From contig NZ_BBWK01000069.1 in the NCBI RefSeq assembly GCF_001463765.1, positions 1 to 54,699 on the forward strand: DNA of 54,699 bases, read 5' to 3'. Of the stretch, positions 1 to 8,888 are shown one piece after another (within the stretch, counting starts at the first letter, position 1; each line of letters starts with the position of its first letter). A program made the position numbers and the translations under genes. This DNA is from Aureimonas sp. AU4 (GTDB lineage: Bacteria > Pseudomonadota > Alphaproteobacteria > Rhizobiales > Rhizobiaceae). The notes under the pieces were generated by a model. The model made no database searches, was not told the DNA's origin, and worked only from the letters and a program-made list of their open reading frames with translations.

Positions 1-1
1 G

Positions 2-970
2 CTTCGCACGCTCTCCCCGCCGATCCAGCCCTTTCGCACCGAGCGGCTGGCGGTGGGCGAGGGGCACGAACTCTACGTGGAATGCTGCGGCAACCCGGCC
101 GGGCAGCCGATCCTGTTTCTTCACGGCGGGCCGGGCAGCGGCTGCAGCCCGAACCACCGGCGTCTGTTCGATCCCGCGCACTACCGCGTCATCCTGTTCG
201 ACCAGCGCGGCTGCGGGCGCTCCTCGCCGCTCGGCTCGCTCCACTCCAACACGACCCACGACCTCGTCGGCGACATCGAGCGCCTGCGCCTTCACTTCCG
301 CATCGAGCGCTGGATGCTGTTCGGCGGCTCCTGGGGCTCGACGCTGGCTCTCGCCTACGCCGAGACCCATCCCGAGCGCGTCGAGGCGATGGTGCTGCGC
401 GGCGTCTTCACGGGCCGCCGCGCGGAGCTCGACTGGTACTATCGCGAGGGGGCGAGCCGGATGTTTCCCGACGAGTGGGAGCGCTTCCTGGCCCCGCTCT
501 CGCCCGCGGCTCGCCGGGACCCGGTTCGCGGTTACCATCCGCTCCTGACCGACGCCGACCCGCAGGTCCTCGCGCGGGCCGCGCGGGCCTGGACGGACTG
601 GGAGGCGCGTACGGTCTCGATGCGCCCGCCAGGGGCGCCGTCGGCGCCGGGCGTCGCGGCCAGCGACGCGGCGGTCGCCTTCGCGCGGATCGAGAACCAT
701 TTCTTCGTCAACGACCTCTGGCTGCGCGAGGGGCAGCTGATCGAGGAGGCCGGGCGCCTCGCCGGGATTCCCGGGATCATCGTCCAGGGGCGCTACGACG
801 TCGTGACGCCGCCCGTCACGGCCTTCGACCTGCACCGCGCCTGGCCCGGCTCGGAGCTGCAGATCGTCGAGGACGCCGGCCACGCCTTTTCCGAGCCGGG
901 CACGCTCGACCGGCTGATCCGAGCGACCGACCGCCTTCGCCAGAACCGACCCGTGGAGCCCGCTTCATGA
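2..970 (+). CDS. pip: Proline iminopeptidase, 5' end outside window
   Basis: This is an alpha/beta-hydrolase of the S33 family that removes N-terminal proline from peptides in the cytoplasm. The reading frame is open from base 2, and the translation LRTLSPPIQPFRTERLAVG before the internal GTG at 53 matches the usual N-terminal region of the family, so the true start lies upstream and only a few residues are missing. Visible motifs are the oxyanion-hole HGGPGSGCSP, FDQRGCGRS, the nucleophile elbow GGSWGSTLAL, and the late D and H of the triad in GRYDVVTPP and DAGHAFSEPG. The stop overlaps the ATG of the next gene (ATGA), so the two are probably translationally coupled. Confidence 0.9.
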   Translation, partial: LRTLSPPIQPFRTERLAVGEGHELYVECCGNPAGQPILFLHGGPGSGCSPNHRRLFDPAHYRVILFDQRGCGRSSPLGSLHSNTTHDLVGDIERLRLHFRIERWMLFGGSWGSTLALAYAETHPERVEAMVLRGVFTGRRAELDWYYREGASRMFPDEWERFLAPLSPAARRDPVRGYHPLLTDADPQVLARAARAWTDWEARTVSMRPPGAPSAPGVAASDAAVAFARIENHFFVNDLWLREGQLIEEAGRLAGIPGIIVQGRYDVVTPPVTAFDLHRAWPGSELQIVEDAGHAFSEPGTLDRLIRATDRLRQNRPVEPAS

Positions 971-1446
971 CGCTCGACAACAAGCCCCTGCGCACCGGCG
1001 GCTGCCAGTGCGGCGCCGTCCGCTTCCGCCTGGAAGGGGCGCCCGGCCACGCCTCGGTGTGCCATTGCCGCATGTGCCAGAAGGCGTTCGGCGCCTTGTT
1101 CGCGCCGCTCCTCAACGTCGGCGAGGCGAAACTGACCTGGACGCGGGGCGAGCCGGCGCGCTTCCAGTCGTCTAGCCACGTGCGGCGCGGCTTCTGCGCG
1201 GCGTGCGGAACGCCGCTCACCTACGAGGCGCCGGACGGGATCGCGCTCGCCATCGGCGCCTTCGACGATCCGAGCGACCTCGCGCCCGTGGTCCAGTTCG
1301 GCGTCGAGGGCAGGCTGCCCTACGTCGACCGCCTGCCGACGCTGCCCGTCCACACCACTGACGAGGACGCGGCCGACGGCGGTCATGGATGGATGAGCGA
1401 GATTCGCTCCTTCCAGCACCCGGACCACGACACGCCCGAGGGCTGA
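967..1446 (+). CDS. GFA-family (CENP-V/GFA) zinc-binding protein
   Basis: The 159-residue product belongs to the family named after glutathione-dependent formaldehyde-activating enzyme. These are small zinc beta-fold proteins whose individual substrates are mostly unknown. The zinc-binding cysteines are visible: GGCQCGAVRF near the N-terminus, CHCRMCQKAFG around residues 34-44, and FCAACGTPLTY around residues 77-87. The start overlaps the stop of the peptidase gene by 4 nt, which fixes the start. It is called by family only; a role in formaldehyde handling should not be assumed. Confidence 0.85.
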   Translation: MTLDNKPLRTGGCQCGAVRFRLEGAPGHASVCHCRMCQKAFGALFAPLLNVGEAKLTWTRGEPARFQSSSHVRRGFCAACGTPLTYEAPDGIALAIGAFDDPSDLAPVVQFGVEGRLPYVDRLPTLPVHTTDEDAADGGHGWMSEIRSFQHPDHDTPEG

Positions 1447-1530
1447 CGGCGAGGGGAATTCGGGTGTCGCCGCCTCGCGCGATGGGATAGGTCGAGTCTA
1501 CCGACGGACACGCCACGACCGAGACCCCGC

Positions 1531-2451
1531 ATGATCCCCGAACCCGACGTTCGCCAGACCCGGCGCGGCCTCACCTATGCCTTCGGAGCCTTCCTGATCT
1601 GGGGGCTCGTGCTGCCGATCTACCTCAAGGGCCTGGCGCATGTATCGCCGCTGGAGGTGCTCGCGCACCGCGTCCTGTGGTCGATCCCGCTGGCGGTCGC
1701 GATCCTTGCGGTCGCCGGAACGCTGCGCAGCTTCCCACGTCTCCTGCGACCCCGCATCATCCTGATGGCGACGCTGACGGCGTTGCTGATCTCGGTGAAC
1801 TGGGGCGTCTACATCTGGGCCATCGCCAACGGCCACGCCATCGAGTCGGCGCTCGGCTACTACGTCAATCCGCTGATCAACGTCCTGCTCGGCATGGCCT
1901 TCCTGGGAGAGCGGCCAAACCGGCTGCAGGGCGCGGCCATCCTCCTTGCCGCCTTCGGCGTGGGCATCCTCACCTACGAGAGCGGCGGTCTGCCCTGGGT
2001 GTCGCTGGCGCTGGCCCTGAGCTTCGGCTTCTATGGCCTCCTGCGCAAGACCATGCCCTTCGAGGCCACCGAGGGCTTCCTTCTGGAGGTCCTGATCCTC
2101 TTCGTGCCGGCGCTCCTGGTCCTGTTCCACGTGTCGGGACAGGGGGAGATGCACTTCGGCGGCAACGGCGTCGATACGGCTCTGCTCGTCGGGACCGGTG
2201 TCGTCACCGCCGTCCCGCTGATCCTCTATGCGGCGGGAGCCCGGCTCCTGCCCTACACGACGATCGGCCTTCTCCAGTACCTGTCGCCGACGCTGATCTT
2301 CCTGACCGCCGTCTTCGTCTTCGGCGAGCCCTTCGGCTTCTGGCAGGGCGCGAGCTTCGCCTTCATTTGGGCGGGCCTGGCGCTCTACACGGCCTCCATG
2401 CTGAGGGGGCGGCGAGGGGTGCCCGAGGCGGCCACCGAGGGAGCGGCCTAG
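1531..2451 (+). CDS. rarD: RarD-type EamA/DMT family transporter
   Basis: This is a 306-residue inner-membrane protein of the drug/metabolite transporter superfamily with about ten hydrophobic segments. RarD signatures are present: the N-terminal GLTYAFGAFLIWGLVLPIY, the HRVLWSIPLA segment, NWGVYIWAI, and ESALGYYVNPLINVLLG. RarD proteins are associated with chloramphenicol resistance and small-molecule export in enterobacteria, but the physiological substrate is not settled. The stop (TAG) overlaps the stop of the converging LOG gene by 4 nt, leaving no room for a terminator between them. Confidence 0.88.
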   Translation: MIPEPDVRQTRRGLTYAFGAFLIWGLVLPIYLKGLAHVSPLEVLAHRVLWSIPLAVAILAVAGTLRSFPRLLRPRIILMATLTALLISVNWGVYIWAIANGHAIESALGYYVNPLINVLLGMAFLGERPNRLQGAAILLAAFGVGILTYESGGLPWVSLALALSFGFYGLLRKTMPFEATEGFLLEVLILFVPALLVLFHVSGQGEMHFGGNGVDTALLVGTGVVTAVPLILYAAGARLLPYTTIGLLQYLSPTLIFLTAVFVFGEPFGFWQGASFAFIWAGLALYTASMLRGRRGVPEAATEGAA

Positions 2452-3053
2452 AGCCGCTCGATCACTTCCGGAGCGGCCTCGGCCGGGACGGCCGGCGCGG
2501 CCGCCTCGATCAGGGGCAGGAGGTGTTCCACACGGTCGGCCACGATCGGGCGCACCATGTGGCCGGTATGGATGAAGCCGGCCTCGCGCATATGGTCGAG
2601 AAGGCTCGCGAACGGGTCCCAGAAGCCGCCGACATTGGCGATGGCGATCGGCTTGCGGTGCCGGCCGAGCTGGCTCCAGGTCATGATCTCGACCAGCTCC
2701 TCAAGCGTGCCGATGCCGCCGGGCAGTGCCACGAAGGCGTCGGAGCGCTCGAACATCTTGTGCTTGCGCTCGTGCATGTCCTCGGTGACGACGAGCTCGT
2801 CGAGCCGCTTCAGCTCGCTCGCGGTCGCCTCCATGTCGATCAGGAAGCGCGGGATGATGCCGGTCACCTGACCGCCGGCGCGGATCACGGCTTCCGAGAC
2901 GGCACCCATGATGCCGCGCGTGCCGCCGCCGTAGACGAGGCGGATGCCGGCCTGGCCCATGAGGGTGCCGAGCGTTTCGGCGGCTTCGATGTAGGAAGGA
3001 TCGCGGCCGGGGGAGGAGCCGCAATAGACGCAGAGGGAACGAATCGATGTCAT
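2448..3053 (-). CDS. LOG-family nucleotide 5'-monophosphate phosphoribohydrolase
   Basis: The 201-residue Rossmann-fold protein is of the LOG/TIGR00730 family. Members cleave the N-glycosidic bond of cytokinin riboside monophosphates or AMP-like nucleotides, releasing the base and ribose 5-phosphate. The diagnostic PGGIGTLEE motif is at residues 111-119, preceded by the conserved Arg-Lys pair in MHERKHKM (R96, K97). The N-terminal YGGGTRGIMG is the nucleotide-binding loop. In bacteria the family was long mis-annotated as lysine decarboxylase. Nothing nearby indicates cytokinin synthesis. Confidence 0.88.
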   Translation of the reverse strand: MTSIRSLCVYCGSSPGRDPSYIEAAETLGTLMGQAGIRLVYGGGTRGIMGAVSEAVIRAGGQVTGIIPRFLIDMEATASELKRLDELVVTEDMHERKHKMFERSDAFVALPGGIGTLEELVEIMTWSQLGRHRKPIAIANVGGFWDPFASLLDHMREAGFIHTGHMVRPIVADRVEHLLPLIEAAAPAVPAEAAPEVIERL

Positions 3054-3117
3054 GGGGCCAAGGTCGGTCGCCCGGCCGCCCCGGTCAAGGATGCCTCGGC
3101 ATTTTCGCTGCGCTGCA

Positions 3118-3708
3118 TCAGCTTCGCGCGTCGATCGCCTCGGCGATCTCGTCGGCCATCTTGAGAGTGCGCACGACGAGCGGCACGGCGAGCGCGACGA
3201 GCGAACGGTCCAGGCCGCGCGCGGCCTGCGCCTCGCGAATCTCGGAGGCGACGGCCGCCAGCACGGGCACGAAGCGGATCGCGAGCCCGACCGCGAGCCC
3301 GACGCGCGCCGGATCGACGCCGAGCGGCCGGAGCACAGGCGCGACGAGCCGCTCGATTGCCGCGGCTATGTCGGAGGGGCGCGTCGTCGCGGTCGCGAGG
3401 GCGGCGAGGAGAAGAAGGGCCGCAAGCCGCGACCCGAAGACAAGGGCGCTCTCGCCCCCCGCGAACCAGAACTGGAAGCCGGCGACGAGAAGGATGATCG
3501 GTGCGCTGGTCCGCAGCGTTCTCCCTGCGAAGCGCCAGCCGAGCATGGCTCCCACAGTCGCCAGCGCCAAGGCCAGCGCGCCGACCGAGAGCCAATCTGC
3601 CGGGAAGAGAAACAGAACGGTGCCAATGGCGGCAAGGGCGGCGAGCTTCGCGCCGGCAGGCAGGCGATGCGCGGGCGTCCGGCCCGGCCGGTAGAGATCC
3701 GCGATCAC
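3118..3708 (-). CDS. bioN: Biotin ECF transporter transmembrane subunit BioN
   Basis: This is the membrane-coupling T subunit (EcfT family) that transmits ATP hydrolysis by BioM to the BioY substrate carrier. At 196 residues with about five hydrophobic segments it has the short length of dedicated alphaproteobacterial BioN proteins. The cytoplasmic coupling helices are visible as EAQAARGLD (Ala-Arg-Gly motif) and, at the C-terminus, AEAIDARS, where the second Ala-Arg is followed by Ser instead of Gly. The start is GTG at 3708, overlapping the bioM stop by 4 nt. It is the third gene of bioYMN. Confidence 0.9.
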   Translation of the reverse strand: MIADLYRPGRTPAHRLPAGAKLAALAAIGTVLFLFPADWLSVGALALALATVGAMLGWRFAGRTLRTSAPIILLVAGFQFWFAGGESALVFGSRLAALLLLAALATATTRPSDIAAAIERLVAPVLRPLGVDPARVGLAVGLAIRFVPVLAAVASEIREAQAARGLDRSLVALAVPLVVRTLKMADEIAEAIDARS

Positions 3709-4382
3709 GCGTCCGCCAGCCGGCGGTAGAAGTCGAGCGCCTTACCCGGCGGCGCGTCGCAGGCCACGCGCCCTTCCTCGAAGACGAGGACGCGGTCGAA
3801 CCCGTCCAGAAGCGGGAGGTCGTGCGTGACGAGGACGACCGGCCGCTCCGCCGCCTCGACCGCCGCCATCACGCGGCGCGTGTTGCGACGGTCGAGCAGC
3901 GTCGTCGGCTCGTCGAGAACCAGGAGACGCGGTTCCAGAACCATGATGCCGGCGAGCGCGACGAGCTGTCGTTCGCCGCCCGAGAGTTCGTGCGTCAGCC
4001 GATCCCCGAAGCCGGCGAGGCCGAAGCGCGCGAGCGCCGCCTCGACGCGCGGACCGATCTCGGCCTTCGGCAGCCCTCGGTTTCGCAGGCCGAAAGCCAG
4101 ATCCTCCGCGACGCCGGGATAGACGATCTGATGGTCCGGGTTCTGGAACAGGAAGCCGACGGTGCGGCGCACCGCCCTCGTGTCCGCGACCGTGTCGAGC
4201 CCGTAGACGCGAACGAAGCCCTCGCTCGGTGCCAGAAGCCCGTTGAGAAGGCGCGCGAAGCTCGACTTGCCCGAGCCGTTCGAGCCGATGACGCCGATGC
4301 GCGGCTCCGTCAGCCTGAGGTCGAGGTCGCGAAGGACCCGTCGCCCGCCGCGCTCCAGCGCGACGCCGCGAAGTTCGATCAT
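3705..4382 (-). CDS. bioM: Biotin ECF transporter ATPase BioM
   Basis: This is the energy-coupling ATPase of the biotin importer, 225 residues from an ATG at 4382 that overlaps the bioY stop by 4 nt. The ABC motifs are intact: Walker A GSNGSGKS (residues 33-40), Q-loop in FLFQNPDHQIVYP typical of ECF ATPases, signature LSGGERQ (133-139), Walker B LLVLDEPT and the switch histidine in LVTHD. The frame stays open far upstream of this start, but the overlap with bioY and the family length decide the start. Confidence 0.93.
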   Translation of the reverse strand: MIELRGVALERGGRRVLRDLDLRLTEPRIGVIGSNGSGKSSFARLLNGLLAPSEGFVRVYGLDTVADTRAVRRTVGFLFQNPDHQIVYPGVAEDLAFGLRNRGLPKAEIGPRVEAALARFGLAGFGDRLTHELSGGERQLVALAGIMVLEPRLLVLDEPTTLLDRRNTRRVMAAVEAAERPVVLVTHDLPLLDGFDRVLVFEEGRVACDAPPGKALDFYRRLADA

Positions 4383-4942
4383 CCGACCCGGCGCGCCGCG
4401 CGGCTGCCGATCAGCGGATAGCTGTTCGACACGGCGACGGTGATCGCGGCGGCCAGCGCGGCCTTGATGAGGTCGCCGGGGATGAAGGCCATCGAGCCGT
4501 AGGCGGCGGTCGCGAGCGGCGCTCCGGTGACGAGCGAGATTCCTGGTATGCCGCAGGCGTAGAGGACGAGGATGCCGCCTGTCGCCACCGCCAGAAAGGC
4601 GGTGACGAAGTGGAGGCGTGGGAGGAAGCGCTCTGTGAGAAGACCCGTCACGAACGCGGCCGGCAGCCAGCCGAGGAAGAAGCCGACCGTCGGTCCGCCC
4701 AGCACCGCGACACCGCCGCGACCACCCGACAAAAGCGGCAGTCCGGCGAGGACGATCACCATGAAGAGAAGGATCGCCAGCGTGCCGCGCCGCGCGCCGA
4801 GCAGGCCGCCGGCCAGCATCACGCCCATGGACTGCGCCGTGATCGGGACGTTGATGATCGGCACGTTGAGGGCCGGAAAGGCCCCGAGCACCGCCATGAG
4901 CGCGGCGAAGAGGGCGATGAAGACGATGTCGCGGGTGGTCAC
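4379..4942 (-). CDS. bioY: Biotin transporter substrate-binding subunit BioY
   Basis: This is the S component that binds biotin in the membrane. The 187-residue hydrophobic protein has six predicted membrane helices and BioY hallmarks: PITAQSMGVMLAGGLLGARR, GGPTVGFFLGW, and the late AAYGSMAFIPGDLIKA segment. It is the first gene of bioYMN. I looked in the 72 nt upstream for the palindromic BioR box (TTAT-containing) used by many alphaproteobacteria and did not see one. The operon could also be read from the aminotransferase gene upstream. Confidence 0.93.
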   Translation of the reverse strand: MTTRDIVFIALFAALMAVLGAFPALNVPIINVPITAQSMGVMLAGGLLGARRGTLAILLFMVIVLAGLPLLSGGRGGVAVLGGPTVGFFLGWLPAAFVTGLLTERFLPRLHFVTAFLAVATGGILVLYACGIPGISLVTGAPLATAAYGSMAFIPGDLIKAALAAAITVAVSNSYPLIGSRAARRVG

Positions 4943-5014
4943 GCCAAGACTCTCCGATGCAGGGGTGCGCGACGCCGCTCCTATCGCGCGCCGCAGGTTT
5001 CGTCGAGCATGGGC

Positions 5015-5872
5015 TCAGATCGCCGTCCGGATGGCCTCGTCGAGGTAGAGCCGGCGCAGGCGTTGCGCGAGGTCGCCGGGTCGACCGTTTGCCACGCGCA
5101 CGCCGTCGATCTCGACGACCGGCGTGACGAAGGCGCCCGCCGAGGTGATGAAGGCCTCTCGCGCCCCTTGTGCCTCGGCGACGCTGAAGGGACGCTCCTC
5201 GATCTCGAGGCCGGCCTCCGCCGCGCCGCGCAGGACGGCGCTGCGCGTGATGCCCGGCAGGATCGAGCGAGACAGCGACGGCGTGACGATGCGGCCCTCC
5301 TGCGAGAGGATGTAGGCGTTGTTGGAAGATCCCTCGGTGACGAAGCCGTTCTCGGTCATCCACACGTCGTCGAAGCCCTCGCGCCGCGCCTGCGACTTCG
5401 CCATCGAGGCGTAGAGGAGCTGGACCGTCTTGATGTCGCGCCGCCCCCAGCGGAGGTCGGGCGCGACCGCGACGCGCAGGCCCCGCTCGGCTTCGGGCGA
5501 GTCGAGCGAGGCGCGGGGCTGGGTGAAGAGGACGAGGCCGGGCCTCGTGTCCGCCGCGGGCCAGACGAAGTCGCGGTCCACCGCGCCGCGCGTGACCTGC
5601 AGATAGATGCTCCCGAGATCGAGCGCGTTGCGGCGCACGAGTTCGCGGTGGAGCGCCAGAAGCTCGTCGTCGGTGGCCGGCGAGGGCAGGTCCAGTTCGG
5701 CGAGCGAGCGGCGCAGCCGCGCCTGATGGGCCTCGTAGTCGACCAGCTTCCCGGCGATCACCGCCGTCACCTCGTAGACCCCGTCGGCGAACAGGAAGCC
5801 GCGGTCGAAGACCGAAATCCTGGCATCCGCTTCCGGAACGAACTCGCCGTTGACGAAGACGGTGCGGGACAT
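5015..5872 (-). CDS. dat: D-amino-acid aminotransferase (class IV PLP fold)
   Basis: The 285-residue fold type IV PLP aminotransferase is most like D-alanine/D-amino-acid transaminases, which interconvert D-alanine and 2-oxo acids with D-glutamate or pyruvate. The Schiff-base lysine is K148 in RRDIKTVQLLYAS. The N-terminal VFVNGEFVPEADARISVFDR and the ADGVYEVT segment are typical, as are EGSSNNAYI and the phosphate-binding LPGITRSAVL. Branched-chain aminotransferase or 4-amino-4-deoxychorismate lyase are related alternatives. It lies 72 nt upstream of bioY on the same strand and may share its transcript. Confidence 0.8.
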   Translation of the reverse strand: MSRTVFVNGEFVPEADARISVFDRGFLFADGVYEVTAVIAGKLVDYEAHQARLRRSLAELDLPSPATDDELLALHRELVRRNALDLGSIYLQVTRGAVDRDFVWPAADTRPGLVLFTQPRASLDSPEAERGLRVAVAPDLRWGRRDIKTVQLLYASMAKSQARREGFDDVWMTENGFVTEGSSNNAYILSQEGRIVTPSLSRSILPGITRSAVLRGAAEAGLEIEERPFSVAEAQGAREAFITSAGAFVTPVVEIDGVRVANGRPGDLAQRLRRLYLDEAIRTAI

Positions 5873-6064
5873 GGCTTCTCCTTGCGGCCGATGCGGGCTT
5901 GCAGCGCTTCTACCCGCCCGCCCGCGCTATCGGAAGCCGCGAAAAGCGACGCCTCGACACAGCTTGCCCGTTGCGGGGGCGCGGGGCGGCGGCTAGGCCA
6001 GAAGCGGGAGGACCGGCGCGCGTGCCGGCCCGCTACGTTTGCTTGAAGGAGCACCGGCGCTCGC

Positions 6065-7525
6065 ATGGGCCATTATCTCGGACTTGATCTCGGCACCTCA
6101 TCCCTGAAGGCGCTGGTGATCGATCAGAACCAGACCCCCCTGGCGACCGCCAGCGTGCCGCTCACGGTCGAACGCCCGCATTTCGGCTGGTCGGAGCAGT
6201 CCCCCGAAAGCTGGATCGCCGCCTGCGAGGACGTGATCGCCATCCTGCGGCGCGAGGCGCCGGACGCTCTGGCGGGCGTCGAGGGCATCGGTCTGTCCGG
6301 CCATATGCACGGGGCGACGCTGCTGGGCGAGGACGACCGGGTCCTGCGGCCCTGCATCCTGTGGAACGACACGCGCTCCCACGCCGAGGCCGCGGAACTC
6401 GACGACGACGAGGCGCGCCGCATCACCGGCAACATCGTGTTCCCCGGCTTCACCGCGCCGAAGCTCCTTTGGGTCGCGCGCAACGAGCCGGAGACCTTCG
6501 CCAAGGTCCGCCGCGTGCTCCTTCCCAAGGACTACCTGCGTCTCTGGCTGACCGGCGAGGCCGTGTCCGAGATGTCGGACGCGGCCGGCACGAGCTGGCT
6601 CGACACCGGCGCGCGGCGCTGGTCGGAGCCGATGCTGGATCGCACCGGCCTGCCGCTTTCCGCCATGCCGAGGCTGGTCGAGGGAACCGAGACGAGCGGA
6701 ACGCTGCGCGGCGAGCTCGCCTCGCGCTGGGGTCTCAAGGCGGGCATCGCGGTGGCCGGAGGCGGCGGCGATAACGCGGCCTCGGCGTGCGGTGTCGGCG
6801 TCACGCGCCCGGGCACGGGCTTCCTTTCGCTCGGCACCTCGGGCGTGCTCTTCACGGCGAGCGCCGGCTACGACCCGGCGCCCGAAACCGCGCTCCACAC
6901 CTTCTGCCACGCCATTCCCGGCCTCTGGCACCAGATGGGCGTGACGCTCTCGGCGGCGGGCTCGCTGGAGTGGCTCTCGCACCTCCTCCAGGAGAAGCCG
7001 GGCGACCTCGTGGCGCAGGCCGGCGACAAGCTGGAGGAGCCGGGCCGCCTCCTGTTCCTTCCCTACCTTTCGGGCGAGCGTACGCCGCACAACGACGCGG
7101 CGGTGCGCGGCGCCTTCGTCGGTCTGTCCGCCGACACGAGTCGGGCCGACATGGTGCGGGCCGTCATGGAAGGCGTCGCCTTCTCGATGCGCGACTGCCT
7201 CGACGCCGCACCCCATGCGGGCTGGGTACGCCAGCTCGTGGCGGTGGGCGCGGGCTCGCGCTCCAGCCTCTGGCTGCGCATCATGGCGAGCGTCCTGGAG
7301 ACGCCGGTCGCCCTGCCGGCGGCGGGCGACTTCGGCGCGGCCTTCGGCGCGGCGCGGCTCGGCCTGTGCGCCGCGACGGGCGCTGACCCGGACGCGGTGA
7401 TGACCGAGCCGCCCATCGCCGCCCGCCACGAGCCTGACGCCAGGCTCACGGAAGCCTATGCGCAGGCCCATCATCGCTACCAGGCGCTTTATCCCGCGCT
7501 GAAGGCAGCTGCGATCCGCAGCTAA
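6065..7525 (+). CDS. xylB: Xylulokinase
   Basis: This is a FGGY-family kinase that phosphorylates D-xylulose to xylulose 5-phosphate. The 486-residue length is the family norm. The N-terminal phosphate loop LGLDLGTSSLKALV, the substrate segment SGHMHGATLL, the catalytic aspartate D236 in GGGGDNAASACG, and the FGGY-C region GFLSLGTSGVLF are all present. No xylose isomerase or xylose transporter is adjacent, so it may serve pentoses or pentitols brought in elsewhere. A purine-rich AAGGAG lies about 12 nt before the ATG. It ends at a strong bidirectional terminator. Confidence 0.92.
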   Translation: MGHYLGLDLGTSSLKALVIDQNQTPLATASVPLTVERPHFGWSEQSPESWIAACEDVIAILRREAPDALAGVEGIGLSGHMHGATLLGEDDRVLRPCILWNDTRSHAEAAELDDDEARRITGNIVFPGFTAPKLLWVARNEPETFAKVRRVLLPKDYLRLWLTGEAVSEMSDAAGTSWLDTGARRWSEPMLDRTGLPLSAMPRLVEGTETSGTLRGELASRWGLKAGIAVAGGGGDNAASACGVGVTRPGTGFLSLGTSGVLFTASAGYDPAPETALHTFCHAIPGLWHQMGVTLSAAGSLEWLSHLLQEKPGDLVAQAGDKLEEPGRLLFLPYLSGERTPHNDAAVRGAFVGLSADTSRADMVRAVMEGVAFSMRDCLDAAPHAGWVRQLVAVGAGSRSSLWLRIMASVLETPVALPAAGDFGAAFGAARLGLCAATGADPDAVMTEPPIAARHEPDARLTEAYAQAHHRYQALYPALKAAAIRS

Positions 7526-7545
7526 CGCGCCTGTCGAGAACACCG

Positions 7546-7577
7546 AAAGGCCCGGCCGAGAGATCGGCCGGGCCTTT
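7546..7577. terminator. Bidirectional intrinsic terminator, xylB / liv operon
   Basis: The arms AAAGGCCCGGCCGA (7546-7559) and TCGGCCGGGCCTTT (7564-7577) are a perfect 14-bp inverted repeat around a GAGA loop. The stem is GC-rich with A and T runs at its ends, so it works in both directions between xylB (+) and the binding-protein gene (-). Confidence 0.92.
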
Positions 7578-7625
7578 TGGATTCGAGGGTTTCGGGGGAG
7601 GGCGGACCTCCCCCGGACCGGATGC

Positions 7626-8738
7626 TTACTTCGAGGCGTCGGCGGTCAGGTAGTCGTACTTGCCGCCCTTCCACTCGTAGATGACGTAGCCCGGCAGCGT
7701 GACGTCGCCCTTGCCGTCGAACTTGAGGTCGCCGACGACGGTCGGGAGAGCCTCGGAGTCGAGAACCTTGGTGACGGCCCCGAACTCGGTCGACTTCGCC
7801 TTCTTCGCGGCCTCGGCCCAGGCCTGGATCGCGGCATAGGTGTAGAGGACGTAGCCCTCGGCGGTCTTGCCGTTCTTCTCGATCTCCGCGACGATCGGGG
7901 CCGCCTGCGGGTTCTTGCGCGGGTCGGGCGAGAAGGTCATGAGCGTGCCCTCGCCGGCGTCGCCGGTGATCGCCCAGTACTCGTCGGTCACGATGGCGTC
8001 GCCCGACATCACGGTCGCGGCAAGGCCCTGCTCCTTGGCCTGACGCGCGATGAGGCCCGCCTCGGTCTGGTAGCCGCCGATGTAGATCAGCTTGACGTTG
8101 GCCTGCTTCATGCGGGTGATCAGCGAGGAGAAGTCCTTCTCGCCGACCGTGTAGGACTCGGTCACGGCCGGCTTCAGGCCGCCCGCTTCCATGAACTTCA
8201 CGGTCTGGTCGGCGAGGCCCTTGCCGTAGGCCGACTTGTCGTCGAGCACGGCCACGGCTTGGCCCTTGAACTTGTCGGCGATGTAGCCGCCCGCGACCTG
8301 ACCCTGCTGGTCGTCGCGGCCGCAGACGCGGTAGATGCCGGGGCCCGGGCGCTTGTCGGTGAAGTCCGGGTTGGTCGAGGCCGGCGAGATCTCGATGATG
8401 CCTTCCTCGGCATAGACCTGGCTGGCGGGGATCGACGAGCCCGAGCAGAAGTGGCCGGCCACGAAGGGCACGCCCTGCGAGGCGAACTGGTTGGCCACCG
8501 CCACGGCCTGCTTCGGATCGCAGGCGTCGTCGCCGACCGAAAGCTTCAGCATCTCGCCGTTGACGCCGCCGGCCTTGTTGATGTCGGCGATCGCCTGCTC
8601 GGCGCCGATGCGCAGCTGTTCGCCGAAGGCGGCGTTCTGGCCCGTCATCGGACCGGCGACGCCGATCGTGATGTCGGCAAGCGCGGCCCCGGACAGCATC
8701 ATGTTGAGGGCCACACCGGCCAGAAGCAGTTTCTTCAT
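7626..8738 (-). CDS. livK: Branched-chain amino acid ABC transporter binding protein
   Basis: This is the periplasmic ligand-binding protein (LivJ/LivK type, periplasmic-binding fold I) of the adjacent LivHMGF importer. The start ATG at 8738 gives a 370-residue product with a clear signal peptide (Lys-rich start, hydrophobic core, cleavage after residues ALA near position 21). The frame is open another 31 codons upstream, but those lack a signal peptide and the purine stretch GGGGAAA precedes the chosen ATG. Family features are ITIGVAGPMTGQNAAFGEQ, the paired Cys in DDACDPKQ and the FCSGSSIPAS ligand loop. It is last in the operon, 150 nt after the DUF6867 gene; a small CCGTG/CACGG hairpin at 8848-8862 lies in that gap. 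Confidence 0.92.
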   Translation of the reverse strand: MKKLLLAGVALNMMLSGAALADITIGVAGPMTGQNAAFGEQLRIGAEQAIADINKAGGVNGEMLKLSVGDDACDPKQAVAVANQFASQGVPFVAGHFCSGSSIPASQVYAEEGIIEISPASTNPDFTDKRPGPGIYRVCGRDDQQGQVAGGYIADKFKGQAVAVLDDKSAYGKGLADQTVKFMEAGGLKPAVTESYTVGEKDFSSLITRMKQANVKLIYIGGYQTEAGLIARQAKEQGLAATVMSGDAIVTDEYWAITGDAGEGTLMTFSPDPRKNPQAAPIVAEIEKNGKTAEGYVLYTYAAIQAWAEAAKKAKSTEFGAVTKVLDSEALPTVVGDLKFDGKGDVTLPGYVIYEWKGGKYDYLTADASK

Positions 8739-8888
8739 CGAACGTTTCCCCTGTTGTCCGGCCGATCGGGCCGTGCATGGCGGCAACCGGTTCGGGCCGG
8801 CGCTCGAAGGCGAGTAAAGACGGATTCGCACAATCCCGCCATAGGCTCCGTGGCTGTCACGGCAAGTTTCTGCTCGCCTTTTCGCCGT

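Noticed and set aside
82-1446. A 454-codon plus-strand frame across the peptidase gene
   Set aside because: Only its 3' part from 967 is a gene (GFA family). The first 295 codons are an Arg/Ala-rich shadow of the peptidase gene.
4943-5014. BioR operator upstream of bioY
   Set aside because: No TTAT-N2-ATAA type palindrome is present in the 72 nt between bioY and the aminotransferase gene.
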